Shown: positions 1 to 5,667, counted from the first letter of the stretch. The stretch: DNA of 8,662 nucleotides from an uncultured Caryophanales bacterium (GCA_937885165.1 CAKZZJ010000171.1:1-8662); one strand, 5' to 3'. The notes: a model not told the origin generated them from the sequence alone. Translations and numbers: made by a program.

Positions 1-23
1 CTATAGTAAAATCTACACAAAAC

Positions 24-86
24 TGTGACTTTTTAGTGAAAATGTCCGCTTTTTAATTAAAGTTTTTTAGTAAAAATGTCCTATTA
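24..86 (+). repeat. Left terminal inverted repeat of the IS
   Basis: Complementary to 1791-1853. The inner 48 bp are perfect; the outer 15 bp match imperfectly but share the tip TGTGA/TCACA. It contains two copies of the TTTTAGTRAAAATGTCC motif, at about 31-47 and 64-81. A third, slightly altered copy (TTTTTAATAAAAATGTCC) lies at 125-142, next to the likely -10 of the transposase promoter. Confidence 0.85.
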
Positions 87-89
87 AAA

Positions 90-112
90 TCACCCTATAA
101 AATCATGGGTGA
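90..112. promoter_or_regulatory. 6-bp inverted repeat in the transposase leader region
   Basis: TCACCC (90-95) and GGGTGA (107-112) are perfectly complementary across an 11-base spacer, between the terminal repeat and the transposase gene. In RNA read through from outside it would fold into a hairpin upstream of the transposase start; as DNA it could be a protein site. Its role is unknown. Confidence 0.4.
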
Positions 113-142
113 ATTTTTTAAAAATTTTTAATAAAAATGTCC

Positions 143-148
143 TATAAT
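143..148 (+). promoter_or_regulatory. Probable -10 of the transposase promoter
   Basis: A consensus TATAAT lies 28 bp before the transposase ATG, directly after the third copy of the end motif (125-142). No convincing -35 is present at 16-18 bp. Overlap of the putative promoter with a likely transposase-binding motif suggests autoregulation (inference). Confidence 0.45.
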
Positions 149-176
149 ATACCTTCTAGAAAGGAGATATATTTAT

Positions 177-1535
177 ATGTTAGAATTAACAAAAAGCGAA
201 GCCAAAAAAGTAGAAATAGTTAATAAGGTTATAAATAAAGAAATAACCCAAAAAGAAGCAGCATCACTTTTACATATAACAGACAGACAAGTTAGAAGAC
301 TTATCAAATTGTTTAAATCTGAAGGTGAGTTAGGATTTATCCATAAAAATCGTGGTAAAGTAAGTCAAAAAAAAATTTCACAAGATCTTGCTAATAAAAT
401 TGTAGAAGACTATCTCAATAATTATTCATATTATAATTTTGAACATTATTATGAAGAGCGAGGTTTTAAATTTGGTATTTCCTATTCAGCAATGTTTACC
501 ATATTTAAAGATTACGAAATTATATCACCCATCGCTCAACATAAAACAGTTAGATTATATAATGAAAATATGAGAAATGCAATCAAAGAAAAAACTATTA
601 CTACCGAACAAGAAGATCTTTTTAAAGAAAGATTGGAGGAAGAAAAAGCACGACATATTAGAAAATCAATTTTGCATTTTTCATTTGGAGAAGAAATTCA
701 AATGGATGCAACATTTTGGATTTGGTTTGGAACTCAGGAAACAGCCTTACATCTTGCAGTAGATAAAGCTACAAATACTATTATTGATGGTTATTTTGAT
801 TATGAAGAAACCACATCAGCTTATATGATTTTACTTATGAATATGACATTAAACTATGGTATTCCAAAGAAAATAAAAACCGACAAAAGAAGTTCATTTT
901 CTGTAAATAATGCAAAAAGTTCAAAAACTAACCTCAATGTAACTCAATTTGGAAGAATGTGTGAGGATTTAGAAATAATATTAGAATGTTCTAGTAATCC
1001 TTTATTTAAACCAAATGTTGAACGAGAAAATGGGGTTTTTAAAAATCGATTAAAAGCTGAATTAATTCATAATAATATCACAACAATTGAAGAAGCAAAT
1101 AAATATTTAAAAGAAATATTTATCCCCAAAATGAATAAAAGATTTGCACATGAAATTAATCCTAATAAAAATATGATGCGCAAAAATACATTCACCATTT
1201 CTGAATTAAATATAATTATTTCAATTAGGATTAAAAGAACCATAGACAATGCTTCTTCAATTAAATATTTTAATGAATACTATCTACCAATAAATATGGA
1301 AACAGGCGAAGTGACTTCTTATGTAAAAGGAACAGAATGTATAGTAATTAATGCATATGATAAAGAATTATATTGTTTAATTGAAGATAAAATATATTCG
1401 TTATTAAAAGTAGAGAAGTTAAAACCAAAAACATTTGAAAAGCCAAAAGAAGCTTTAAAAACAACAGAAACCAAACCAAAAGGTCATAAACCAAAAGATA
1501 ATCATCCTTGGAAGATGAATATGATGTTAAGATAA
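177..1535 (+). CDS. IS1202/ISNCY-family DDE transposase
   Basis: This 452-aa protein should cut and join the ends of its own insertion sequence. Residues 8-45 form an N-terminal helix-turn-helix (KEAASLLHITDRQVRRLIK) for end binding. The catalytic core is of the DDE/RNase H-like type: D177 in QMDAT followed by FWIWFG, D236 in KTDKRSS, and E282 in VERENGVFKNRLK, matching the VERxNGxxxxRL signature of ISNCY/IS1202 transposases. The C-terminus is Lys/Pro-rich (about 415-446). Length is typical of the family and the frame is intact, so it could be active. The ATG is preceded by AAGGAG (161-166) with a 10-base gap. The gene fills most of a 1.8-kb element with matching inverted repeats. Assignment to IS1202 rather than another ISNCY subgroup is from memory of motifs. 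Confidence 0.9.
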   Translation: MLELTKSEAKKVEIVNKVINKEITQKEAASLLHITDRQVRRLIKLFKSEGELGFIHKNRGKVSQKKISQDLANKIVEDYLNNYSYYNFEHYYEERGFKFGISYSAMFTIFKDYEIISPIAQHKTVRLYNENMRNAIKEKTITTEQEDLFKERLEEEKARHIRKSILHFSFGEEIQMDATFWIWFGTQETALHLAVDKATNTIIDGYFDYEETTSAYMILLMNMTLNYGIPKKIKTDKRSSFSVNNAKSSKTNLNVTQFGRMCEDLEIILECSSNPLFKPNVERENGVFKNRLKAELIHNNITTIEEANKYLKEIFIPKMNKRFAHEINPNKNMMRKNTFTISELNIIISIRIKRTIDNASSIKYFNEYYLPINMETGEVTSYVKGTECIVINAYDKELYCLIEDKIYSLLKVEKLKPKTFEKPKEALKTTETKPKGHKPKDNHPWKMNMMLR

Positions 1536-1572
1536 TTTTATTAAGTTTTACTTTAAAGGTTTATCGCTTTTA

Positions 1573-1650
1573 GGTTACCGAAAAAAGAAAGAAAAATAAA
1601 AAAGAAATTAAACTATTTACTAATAATTTTTCTTTCTTTTTCGTATAACC
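1573..1650 (+). other. Long hairpin after the transposase gene
   Basis: The arms 1573-1597 and 1626-1650 are almost fully complementary: GGTTACCG plus a purine run pairs with a pyrimidine run plus CG..TAACC, with a small bulge near the base and about 28 bases of loop. It starts 37 bp after the transposase stop. The pyrimidine-rich 3' arm is not followed by a simple U-tract, so it may be an RNA-stability or termination structure rather than a standard intrinsic terminator. Confidence 0.5.
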
Positions 1651-1651
1651 A

Positions 1652-1700
1652 TTACTTGATGCTCTGGTCACTCCTCAGTGTTGCCATATCCCCCAAGTAA
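1652..1700. ncRNA. Candidate GC-rich structured element inside the IS
   Basis: In otherwise very AT-rich DNA this 49-base stretch is clearly richer in GC. TTACTTG (1652-1658) pairs with CAAGTAA (1694-1700); TGG (1665-1667) pairs with CCA (1684-1686); CACT (1669-1672) pairs with AGTG (1677-1680) around a CCTC tetraloop. The result is a nested three-part stem, possible on either strand. It directly follows the long hairpin at 1573-1650. It was not matched to any riboswitch or ribozyme class I know, and transcription is not shown. Confidence 0.35.
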
Positions 1701-1790
1701 CGAAAAATATTATATCACTCTATTAGCAAATTTCAATAGGACATTTTCACTAAAAAACAGAGATATACTAGTATTATATACTTGATTTTC

Positions 1791-1853
1791 TAATAGGACA
1801 TTTTTACTAAAAAACTTTAATTAAAAAGCGGACATTTTTACAAATAAATCACA
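1791..1853 (-). repeat. Right terminal inverted repeat of the IS
   Basis: Mirror of 24-86. It carries GGACATTTTTACTAAAAAAC at 1796-1815 and a variant at 1829-1845. A further inward copy, GGACATTTTCACTAAAAAAC, is at 1739-1758, so the right end also has three motif copies. The spacing of the innermost copy differs from that at the left end. Confidence 0.85.
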
Positions 1854-1894
1854 AGCTTTGGATATTTTTTAATAGAGCAGAGTGTGAAGTAACA

Positions 1895-1918
1895 ATCGGA
1901 ATATCATAATATTCTGAT
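1895..1918. repeat. Hairpin-forming repeat copy 1
   Basis: ATCGGAATAT (from 1895) is complementary, apart from one G-T pair, to ATATTCTGAT ending at 1918. A related sequence (ATCGGAAGAT..ATATTCTGATCT) lies at about 2815-2840. Both copies sit just past the 3' end of a minus-strand gene. Neither is followed by a U-tract in the minus-strand transcript, so these are not typical terminators. The rest of 1854-1989 shows nothing else recognisable. Confidence 0.4.
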
Positions 1919-1989
1919 CTAATTGATAAATTGTAATTTATTAATTCTTGTTTCTGGCTTTATGTTATTATCAACAATGACTAAAATTA

Positions 1990-2724
1990 TTATTTTTTTG
2001 ATATATCTTTTGTAATCTCTACCAATTCATCATATGTGATTTCATTATTTTCATAATTTTTTTTAGAGTATCTAACTAATTTATCTTTATCTTGATAATA
2101 AAAAACTCCCTCACCACAATTCAAAGTAGAATACGCTCCATCTATTAAATTTACCTTACTTATAAATGCTACAAAATTATCGCCTTTATGATAATCAACA
2201 CATTCTTCTGCTCGTGAAACAATAAGCGTATTATTTTTCTCTTCTTCCGTTAAATTACTAAATTTAATTTCATCATGCCAATAATTTATTTCATCTTCTA
2301 TGGTAAATATTCCTCCATATTGGAGAAGCGAAATCTTATCTCCTTCTTGTAGACTACCAGCAAACGCCTTTGTGATCTTAATATTATAAATAGTATATCC
2401 TGTACCATCAATAAACTTATAATTTAAATCTTCTACTACAAATTCTATAACATTATCTGCTAGTGAAATCATTTTTTCTATTGATGATAAAGAATGTGAA
2501 AAATCTAAATTAGTCTTTACTTCAATAATTTTTTTTGTTTCAATATCGTCATAGTGCTTTAAATCATCCTTTATTGTATAATCATTTCCTTTTACTTCAA
2601 TCAAATTTGTTACTTTATTTTTATCTGTATCATTTGATTTATTTTTTGTTTTACTATTGTAACACAAAGTAATCCCACCTATTATCATAACAAAGATTAA
2701 AATTAATAAAATAATTTTTTTCAT
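1990..2724 (-). CDS. Membrane-anchored or secreted protein, function unknown
   Basis: This is a 244-aa protein I do not recognise. Residues 1-3 (MKK) and the hydrophobic stretch 4-20 form a signal peptide or N-terminal anchor; Cys21 follows in ITLC, a poor lipobox because Leu precedes the Cys. Residues 24-45 are polar (Lys/Asn/Asp-rich), like the linker after a signal sequence. The remainder (about 60-235) appears as a mixed alpha/beta domain: SLADNVIEFVVEDL, YTIYNIKITKAFAGSLQEGDKISLLQYGG, then FVAFISKV near 183-190. That pattern of a transport-exposed domain with a 'GDxISLLQYGG' strand resembles small extracellular beta-rich proteins of Firmicutes, but no catalytic motif is evident. The start is supported by GGAGG 6-8 bases upstream. 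It probably has its own promoter (extended -10 at 2773-2781). Likely an outer-face protein; specific role unknown. Confidence 0.75.
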   Translation of the reverse strand: MKKIILLILIFVMIIGGITLCYNSKTKNKSNDTDKNKVTNLIEVKGNDYTIKDDLKHYDDIETKKIIEVKTNLDFSHSLSSIEKMISLADNVIEFVVEDLNYKFIDGTGYTIYNIKITKAFAGSLQEGDKISLLQYGGIFTIEDEINYWHDEIKFSNLTEEEKNNTLIVSRAEECVDYHKGDNFVAFISKVNLIDGAYSTLNCGEGVFYYQDKDKLVRYSKKNYENNEITYDELVEITKDISKK

Positions 2725-2772
2725 ACATCCTCCATTTGATAAATTACCATTTATCTGTTTCTTTCATATTTA

Positions 2773-2781
2773 ATTATATCA
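2773..2781 (-). promoter_or_regulatory. Extended -10 promoter for the membrane protein gene
   Basis: On the minus strand the sequence reads TGATATAAT, an extended -10 (TGnTATAAT), about 50 bp before the ATG at 2724. No good -35 is seen at 17 bp, which extended -10 promoters tolerate. Confidence 0.5.
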
Positions 2782-2814
2782 TAAAACTTAGTCTTTTTTT
2801 TAATTGACTTGCTA

Positions 2815-2840
2815 ATCGGAAGATTACTATATTCTGATCT
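2815..2840. repeat. Hairpin-forming repeat copy 2
   Basis: Related to 1895-1918: AATCGGAA and ATATTCTGATCT are shared, with a differing centre. The arms pair over about eight bases with two G-T pairs. It lies about 20 bp beyond the stop of the metallophosphoesterase gene. The two copies bracket the membrane protein gene in direct orientation. Confidence 0.4.
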
Positions 2841-2858
2841 TAATAAATCTATTTGTTT

Positions 2859-3548
2859 TTATTCTAAATCATTAACATTTTCAAATAAGAATTCTATTTT
2901 ATCGATTATTTTATCAGTATGAAAATGCCCACAATACCACTTTTTATAATTTAACTTTTGTTCAATTTCATCTAAAAAATATTCAGTACTATAATCAACT
3001 TTAGATTGATCTATACCTGATAGAAAAACTTCACGAGGTAAGTATTTATAAGGGCAAGTATGTGATAATACAATATCTATATCTTTATTATTCTTAATTT
3101 TCTTTAATATTTTATTTTTCACTTCTTCGCTTGGTTGTTCATCTTCCCACCAACCATATCCACGTGCTAATCGTATTTCCTTATCTACACTATAAGCTCC
3201 ACCAATAACTAATACTTTTTTATTGTTAAAATTATATATTTCACCATCTTTTGCAAAGAGAAGGTTAGGATATTTTTCTTCATAAAATACTGTTCCGTCT
3301 TTATATATTTTTTCTTTATAAGATTTAATTGTTTGTGGTCTTTTTTCATGATTACCATGAATGCAAAAGAAAGTAATTGGAACTTTGGTCAATTGATCTT
3401 TTAGTTGATTATCAATTTTCTCATCATAATAGTTTATCCCAACATCACCTAAAATAATTATTACATCATCATATGTTGTTTTATTTTGAAAAACTAAAAA
3501 TAATATTTTTGTAAATTCTCTATGAGTATCACCAGTTATATAAATCAT
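2859..3548 (-). CDS. Calcineurin-like metallophosphoesterase
   Basis: This 229-aa cytoplasmic protein is a binuclear-metal phosphoesterase. All family motifs are present in order: GDTH (6-9), GDVG (34-37), GNHE (65-68), H163 in LSHTCP, and GHFH (207-210). These supply the metal ligands and the catalytic Asn-His pair, so the enzyme should be active. Length fits a single-domain member, and the sequence resembles a subfamily common in gut Firmicutes (FCIHGNHExRP, IGGAYSVDKxxRLA, EVFLSGIDQSKVD). The substrate (nucleotide, nucleic acid or phosphoprotein) cannot be read from the sequence. The ATG is preceded by AAGGGTGAT. Upstream is a TATAAT (3571-3576, minus strand) and a 17-bp sequence also found before the regulator gene, suggesting regulator control. 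It follows the 181-aa gene on the same strand with a 65-bp gap containing its own promoter. Confidence 0.92.
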   Translation of the reverse strand: MIYITGDTHREFTKILFLVFQNKTTYDDVIIILGDVGINYYDEKIDNQLKDQLTKVPITFFCIHGNHEKRPQTIKSYKEKIYKDGTVFYEEKYPNLLFAKDGEIYNFNNKKVLVIGGAYSVDKEIRLARGYGWWEDEQPSEEVKNKILKKIKNNKDIDIVLSHTCPYKYLPREVFLSGIDQSKVDYSTEYFLDEIEQKLNYKKWYCGHFHTDKIIDKIEFLFENVNDLE

Positions 3549-3570
3549 ACTATCACCCTTATTCAGAATA

Positions 3571-3597
3571 ATTATAATACTTTTTTGTAAGTTTAGG
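3571..3597 (-). promoter_or_regulatory. Phosphoesterase promoter with candidate operator, copy 1
   Basis: On the minus strand CCTAAACTTACAAAAAA (complement of 3581-3597) is followed by a TATAAT (3571-3576), 22 bp before the phosphoesterase ATG. The same order, CCTAAACTTACAAAAAA then TATAA, occurs on the plus strand at 4181-4205 before the regulator gene. The 17-bp core is identical; across about 26 bases the copies differ by one substitution plus one indel. No standard -35 is present, so the shared block may be the binding site of the two-HTH regulator. Confidence 0.5.
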
Positions 3598-3613
3598 GTA
3601 CTACTATTACTAC

Positions 3614-4159
3614 CTAATCATTATTTACTTCTTTATTCTTTTCATATTCTTCTTCAGATTTTTTCCAAAGAAGACACCTAGATATTGCTACATATCTTAA
3701 AGTAATCCACATAAGTGCATCATAAAATTGTTCTTCTTTTAGTTCAGTAGAAAAACAATAATTTTTGATGATGGAAATATCTATTGGCAATGATATTTTT
3801 CTATTATTTTTTCCAATAACTTTAAATAAAATATCATTAGCAACAGTATCTCCTTCTTCAATAACAACATCAAATTCTTCCTTTTTACTTGAATAATAAT
3901 CTGTTATTTCATCTACATCTCTTTTAATACTATTAAATTGTTCTATAGTAATTGATTTAAGTTTTTCTAACTCATTATTTATCATAATACTATAAACTTC
4001 ATCTTGTTGTTTTTCATCTAATCTTCCTATAATTTGAATTAATTCATCTAAATCAAAATCTAATATTTCTTGAATTTTAGATAAATCTCTTTCCATAGTA
4101 TTTGAAATTAATGTTGCTACTTCCTTTGAATCTTTTTTAGTTTTAATAATATTTTTCAT
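3614..4159 (-). CDS. Hypothetical 181-aa cytoplasmic protein
   Basis: I do not recognise this protein. It has no signal peptide or clear membrane segment. The N-terminal half is helical and charged (residues 11-100, including LDELIQIIGRLDEKQQDEVYS at about 36-56, written here in part), suggesting a helical bundle or short coiled coil. The middle (about 95-130) is more beta-like (FDVVIEEGDTVANDILFKVIG). The C-terminal part (about 140-170) holds aromatic and hydrophobic residues (YDALMWITLRYVAISRCLLW) and ends in an acidic/Lys tail. The ATG follows AAGGAG with a usual gap. It is transcribed from an extended -10 promoter at 4199-4207, divergently from the two-HTH regulator, and the shared 17-bp sequence lies between that -10 and the start. 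Such divergent pairing with a regulator is common for regulated accessory genes. Confidence 0.72.
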   Translation of the reverse strand: MKNIIKTKKDSKEVATLISNTMERDLSKIQEILDFDLDELIQIIGRLDEKQQDEVYSIMINNELEKLKSITIEQFNSIKRDVDEITDYYSSKKEEFDVVIEEGDTVANDILFKVIGKNNRKISLPIDISIIKNYCFSTELKEEQFYDALMWITLRYVAISRCLLWKKSEEEYEKNKEVNND

Positions 4160-4180
4160 AAATTTTAGCTCCTTCTTAAA

Positions 4181-4207
4181 CCTAAACTTACAAAAAACAT
4201 TATAACA
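4181..4207. promoter_or_regulatory. Divergent promoter with candidate operator, copy 2
   Basis: On the minus strand TGTTATAAT (complement of 4199-4207) is an extended -10 for the 181-aa gene, and the 17-bp block TTTTTTGTAAGTTTAGG (complement of 4181-4197) lies at and after the expected transcription start, where a bound repressor would block. On the plus strand CCTAAACTTACAAAAAA plus TATAAC (4201-4206) has the same layout as the phosphoesterase promoter and would drive the regulator gene, leaving a leader of about 70 bases. Confidence 0.5.
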
Positions 4208-4282
4208 TAATTGCTCGTATTTGTAGCCATAGAAATAATATTCTTTCTTTTAATGGGAAAATTATTATTAGGTGATGTACTC

Positions 4283-4717
4283 ATGAATAATAATTTATTC
4301 AATTTAAGAGAATATAAAGATCTATATCAAAAAGATATTGCAGAAATTATTGGTGTTCATCAGAGAACTTATTCTTCTTGGGAAACAGGGACAAAAATAA
4401 TTCCTTTATCACATTTAAATACTTTATGTAATTACTATGGTGTTTCAATGGATTATGTACTAGGTTTATCAAATAACAAAACAAATAAAAACATAGTTCA
4501 AATTAAATCTCTAAATAAAAAAGAAATTGGTCTGAGAATTAAAAAGATTAGAGAAGATAATAATTTATCACTTCGTAAATTGGCAAGTGAACTTAATACT
4601 ACATCTTCAACTATATCTGCATATGAAACAGGGAAGACATTAATATTAACTGCATTTGCTTATCAAATTTGTAAAAATTATAAAATTTCACTAGATTGGT
4701 TGTGTGGTAGAGAGTAA
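4283..4717 (+). CDS. Regulator with two tandem XRE-type HTH domains
   Basis: This 144-aa protein is a probable DNA-binding transcription regulator. Two XRE/Cro-C1 helix-turn-helix domains lie in tandem: residues 5-62, with QKDIAEIIGVHQRTYSSWETG at 16-36 (motif quoted in part), and 82-142, with SLRKLASELNTTSSTISAYE from 96. Each ends in the usual 'xxLDWLxG/MDYVLG' helix. A linker (63-81) separates them. No ligand-binding or protease domain is present. A TTG-started reading frame extends upstream to 4211, but the ATG at 4283 is preferred: it has AGGTGATG 6 bases upstream, and the upstream extension codes for a hydrophobic stretch foreign to the family. It is divergent from the 181-aa gene and ends in a bidirectional terminator. 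Likely autoregulator of the shared operator (inference). Confidence 0.88.
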   Translation: MNNNLFNLREYKDLYQKDIAEIIGVHQRTYSSWETGTKIIPLSHLNTLCNYYGVSMDYVLGLSNNKTNKNIVQIKSLNKKEIGLRIKKIREDNNLSLRKLASELNTTSSTISAYETGKTLILTAFAYQICKNYKISLDWLCGRE

Positions 4718-4768
4718 AAAAAAGAGATGTTATATACAAATACAAATGTATACAACATCTCTTTTTAA
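4714..4768. terminator. Bidirectional terminator between convergent genes
   Basis: AAAAAGAGATGT..TATATAC (4716-4737) pairs with GTATACAACATCTCTTTTT (4748-4766), with A and T runs at the two ends, so it can terminate transcripts in both directions. It overlaps the stop codon of the 90-aa gene (4765) and begins at the stop of the regulator gene (4717). Confidence 0.85.
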
Positions 4769-5037
4769 ACTTCAACATCATAGAGCCATCCATATTTGGC
4801 ACATATTTTTTTATGATCATATTCTGTTATTTTTCTTTCTCTTAAATATGCTCTAGTTCTCATTTCAAACTCATCAAATTTTAAATCATAACTTAGCCAA
4901 TCTTTTTTCTTATCATATTCTTTTAATTCGGCAATATAATTTTTCAATTCTTGTGGAAGATTTGATTCATCATATTCAATAGTTTCGTCATATAAATGTT
5001 TTTTATTTCCAATAATTTTTTTATCTGCTTCAGTCAT
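4765..5037 (-). CDS. Conserved-looking hypothetical protein, 90 aa
   Basis: This is a small cytoplasmic protein of unknown function. It begins MTEADKKIIG and is rich in charged residues, with a helical central part (LPQELKNYIAELKEYDKKKD, then LSYDLKFDEFEMRTRAYLRE) and a C-terminal motif KICAKYGWLYD. It has no metal-binding, membrane or nuclease motif. The ATG at 5037 is chosen over one at 5076 because GGAGGAAAA lies directly upstream with correct spacing, and because the longer version would start inside the promoter region, near the -10 at 5065-5070. The gene has a promoter of good quality (5065-5093) and ends in the bidirectional terminator. From memory, similar small proteins are frequent in Firmicute accessory DNA, but I cannot name a family. 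Confidence 0.78.
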   Translation of the reverse strand: MTEADKKIIGNKKHLYDETIEYDESNLPQELKNYIAELKEYDKKKDWLSYDLKFDEFEMRTRAYLRERKITEYDHKKICAKYGWLYDVEV

Positions 5038-5064
5038 TTTTCCTCCTAAAGTTTTCTTAATTAT

Positions 5065-5093
5065 AATATACCGCAATATCAGTTTTATGTCAG
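5065..5093 (-). promoter_or_regulatory. Sigma-70-type promoter for the 90-aa gene
   Basis: On the minus strand CTGACA (5088-5093) is followed by a 17-base spacer and TATATT (5065-5070). The -35 matches TTGACA at five of six bases. This is the best-formed promoter in the window. The start of transcription would be near 5058, about 20 bases before the start codon. Confidence 0.75.
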
Positions 5094-5107
5094 CATACTT
5101 TAAAAAT

Positions 5108-5426
5108 TTAATTTAAAAAATTATTTTTATATTTATCAAATCTATCATTAAATTCTTCTAAAGTTTCACATGAATTAGGATCAGTATTTATACTAAATCT
5201 CATATTAACAAAAAATTGTTCGAGTAATTTTTTTTGTTAAAAATTGATTATGAATTAATCTATTCATTTTATTATTTATATCAAACATAAAATTATTTAA
5301 TTCCATTTGTGTTGCACTTTTTTTAATACATTGTCTAATAGCTTCTGACTTGTTCTTAATATTATTTTCTTCCATAAATTTATTTAATAATTTAATGTCT
5401 CTTTCTGATAATCTTAAACTTTCCAT
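5108..5426 (-). pseudogene. Ribbon-helix-helix protein with frameshift at A8
   Basis: The frame as read starts at 5426 (GGAGG 5 bases upstream) and stops at 5205, giving 73 aa. Residues 3-36 (SLRLSERDIKLLNKFMEE.., KSEAIRQCIKK) form a ribbon-helix-helix DNA-binding domain of the Arc/MetJ/CopG type, followed by a helical region. At a run of eight A's in the coding strand (5228-5235) dropping one base continues the frame as TKKLLEQFFVNMRFSINTD and on to a stop at 5108-5110, giving about 105 aa with a coherent C-terminus (SCETLEEFNDRFDKYKNNF). So the gene carries a frameshift mutation, a sequencing error, or a slippage site. It adjoins a palindrome-rich region (5488-5667), as do RHH auxiliary proteins of relaxosomes; an antitoxin-like or other regulator role is also possible. 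Confidence 0.7.
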
Positions 5427-5487
5427 TAATACCTCCATTTCTATTTTTATTGTTTTTTATATAGAAAATAAAATAACAGGATATGTG

Positions 5488-5667
5488 AATGCACCACGAA
5501 GTTTCAAATTCCTTATAAAATAAGGAGATTTTCAACCTCGTTCATGCACCAGAACACATTTCGCACTTGCGAAATGTAATACAATTTTGATTTTTTGTAT
5601 TACAAATTAACTATTTTTATAGCAAATTCCTTGAAAAATAAGGAAAATTTTGTATATACAATTGTAT
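5488..5667. other. Hairpin and repeat cluster, possible oriT or recombination site
   Basis: This intergenic stretch (gene-free from 5427 to 5732) holds: the direct repeat ATGCACCA (5489-5496 and 5544-5551); a hairpin TCCTTAT/ATAAGGA (5510-5526); a 22-bp near-perfect palindrome ACATTTCGCA-CT-TGCGAAATGT (5556-5577); overlapping it, TGTAATACAA/TTGTATTACA (5575-5584 and 5595-5604); a second TTCCTT/AAGGAA hairpin (near 5628-5644) that is a direct repeat of the first with its flanks; and the palindrome ATACAATTGTAT (5656-5667). Such density next to a ribbon-helix-helix gene fits a transfer origin, but no nic-site consensus was identified and no relaxase gene is present. An attachment site or regulatory region is possible. 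Confidence 0.5.

Larger units (their letters stand above)
24..1853 (+). mobile_element. Complete IS1202/ISNCY-like insertion sequence
   Basis: This 1830-bp element begins TGTGAC and ends TCACA. Its ends form a long inverted repeat: 24-86 against 1791-1853, with 48 bp (39-86 versus 1791-1838) complementary without mismatch and the outermost 15 bp imperfect. It holds one transposase gene (177-1535) and about 300 bp of non-coding DNA on the right. A shorter motif, TTTAGTRAAAATGTCC or close variants, occurs three times at each end. The transposase assigns it to the IS1202/ISNCY type. No target duplication is visible: the 23 bases left of position 24 do not match the DNA after 1853, although IS1202-type elements are known for long duplications and too little left flank is present for a full test. 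The exact outer ends are inferred from the TGTGA/TCACA match. Confidence 0.85.

Noticed and set aside
577..762. 61-aa plus-strand frame inside the transposase gene
   Set aside because: It lies wholly within the transposase gene in another frame and has no ribosome binding site of its own.
1067..1249. 60-aa hydrophobic minus-strand frame in the transposase gene
   Set aside because: Antisense shadow of AT-rich coding DNA; hydrophobicity is expected from complementing A-rich codons.
1652..1700. Known riboswitch or hammerhead ribozyme
   Set aside because: Both strands lack the conserved cores (for example CUGAUGA with GAAA) I could check; it is left as an unnamed structured candidate.
1895..1918. 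XerC/XerD dif-like site next to the IS
   Set aside because: IS1202 relatives can insert near such sites, but neither half matches the dif consensus arms, and the spacing is that of a plain hairpin.
4211..4282. N-terminal extension of the two-HTH regulator starting at TTG
   Set aside because: It has no ribosome binding site, includes a hydrophobic run foreign to XRE regulators and would place the start at the promoter; the ATG at 4283 has AGGTGATG.
4611..4820. 69-aa minus-strand frame across the terminator
   Set aside because: It overlaps two well-supported genes and their shared terminator and resembles no protein.
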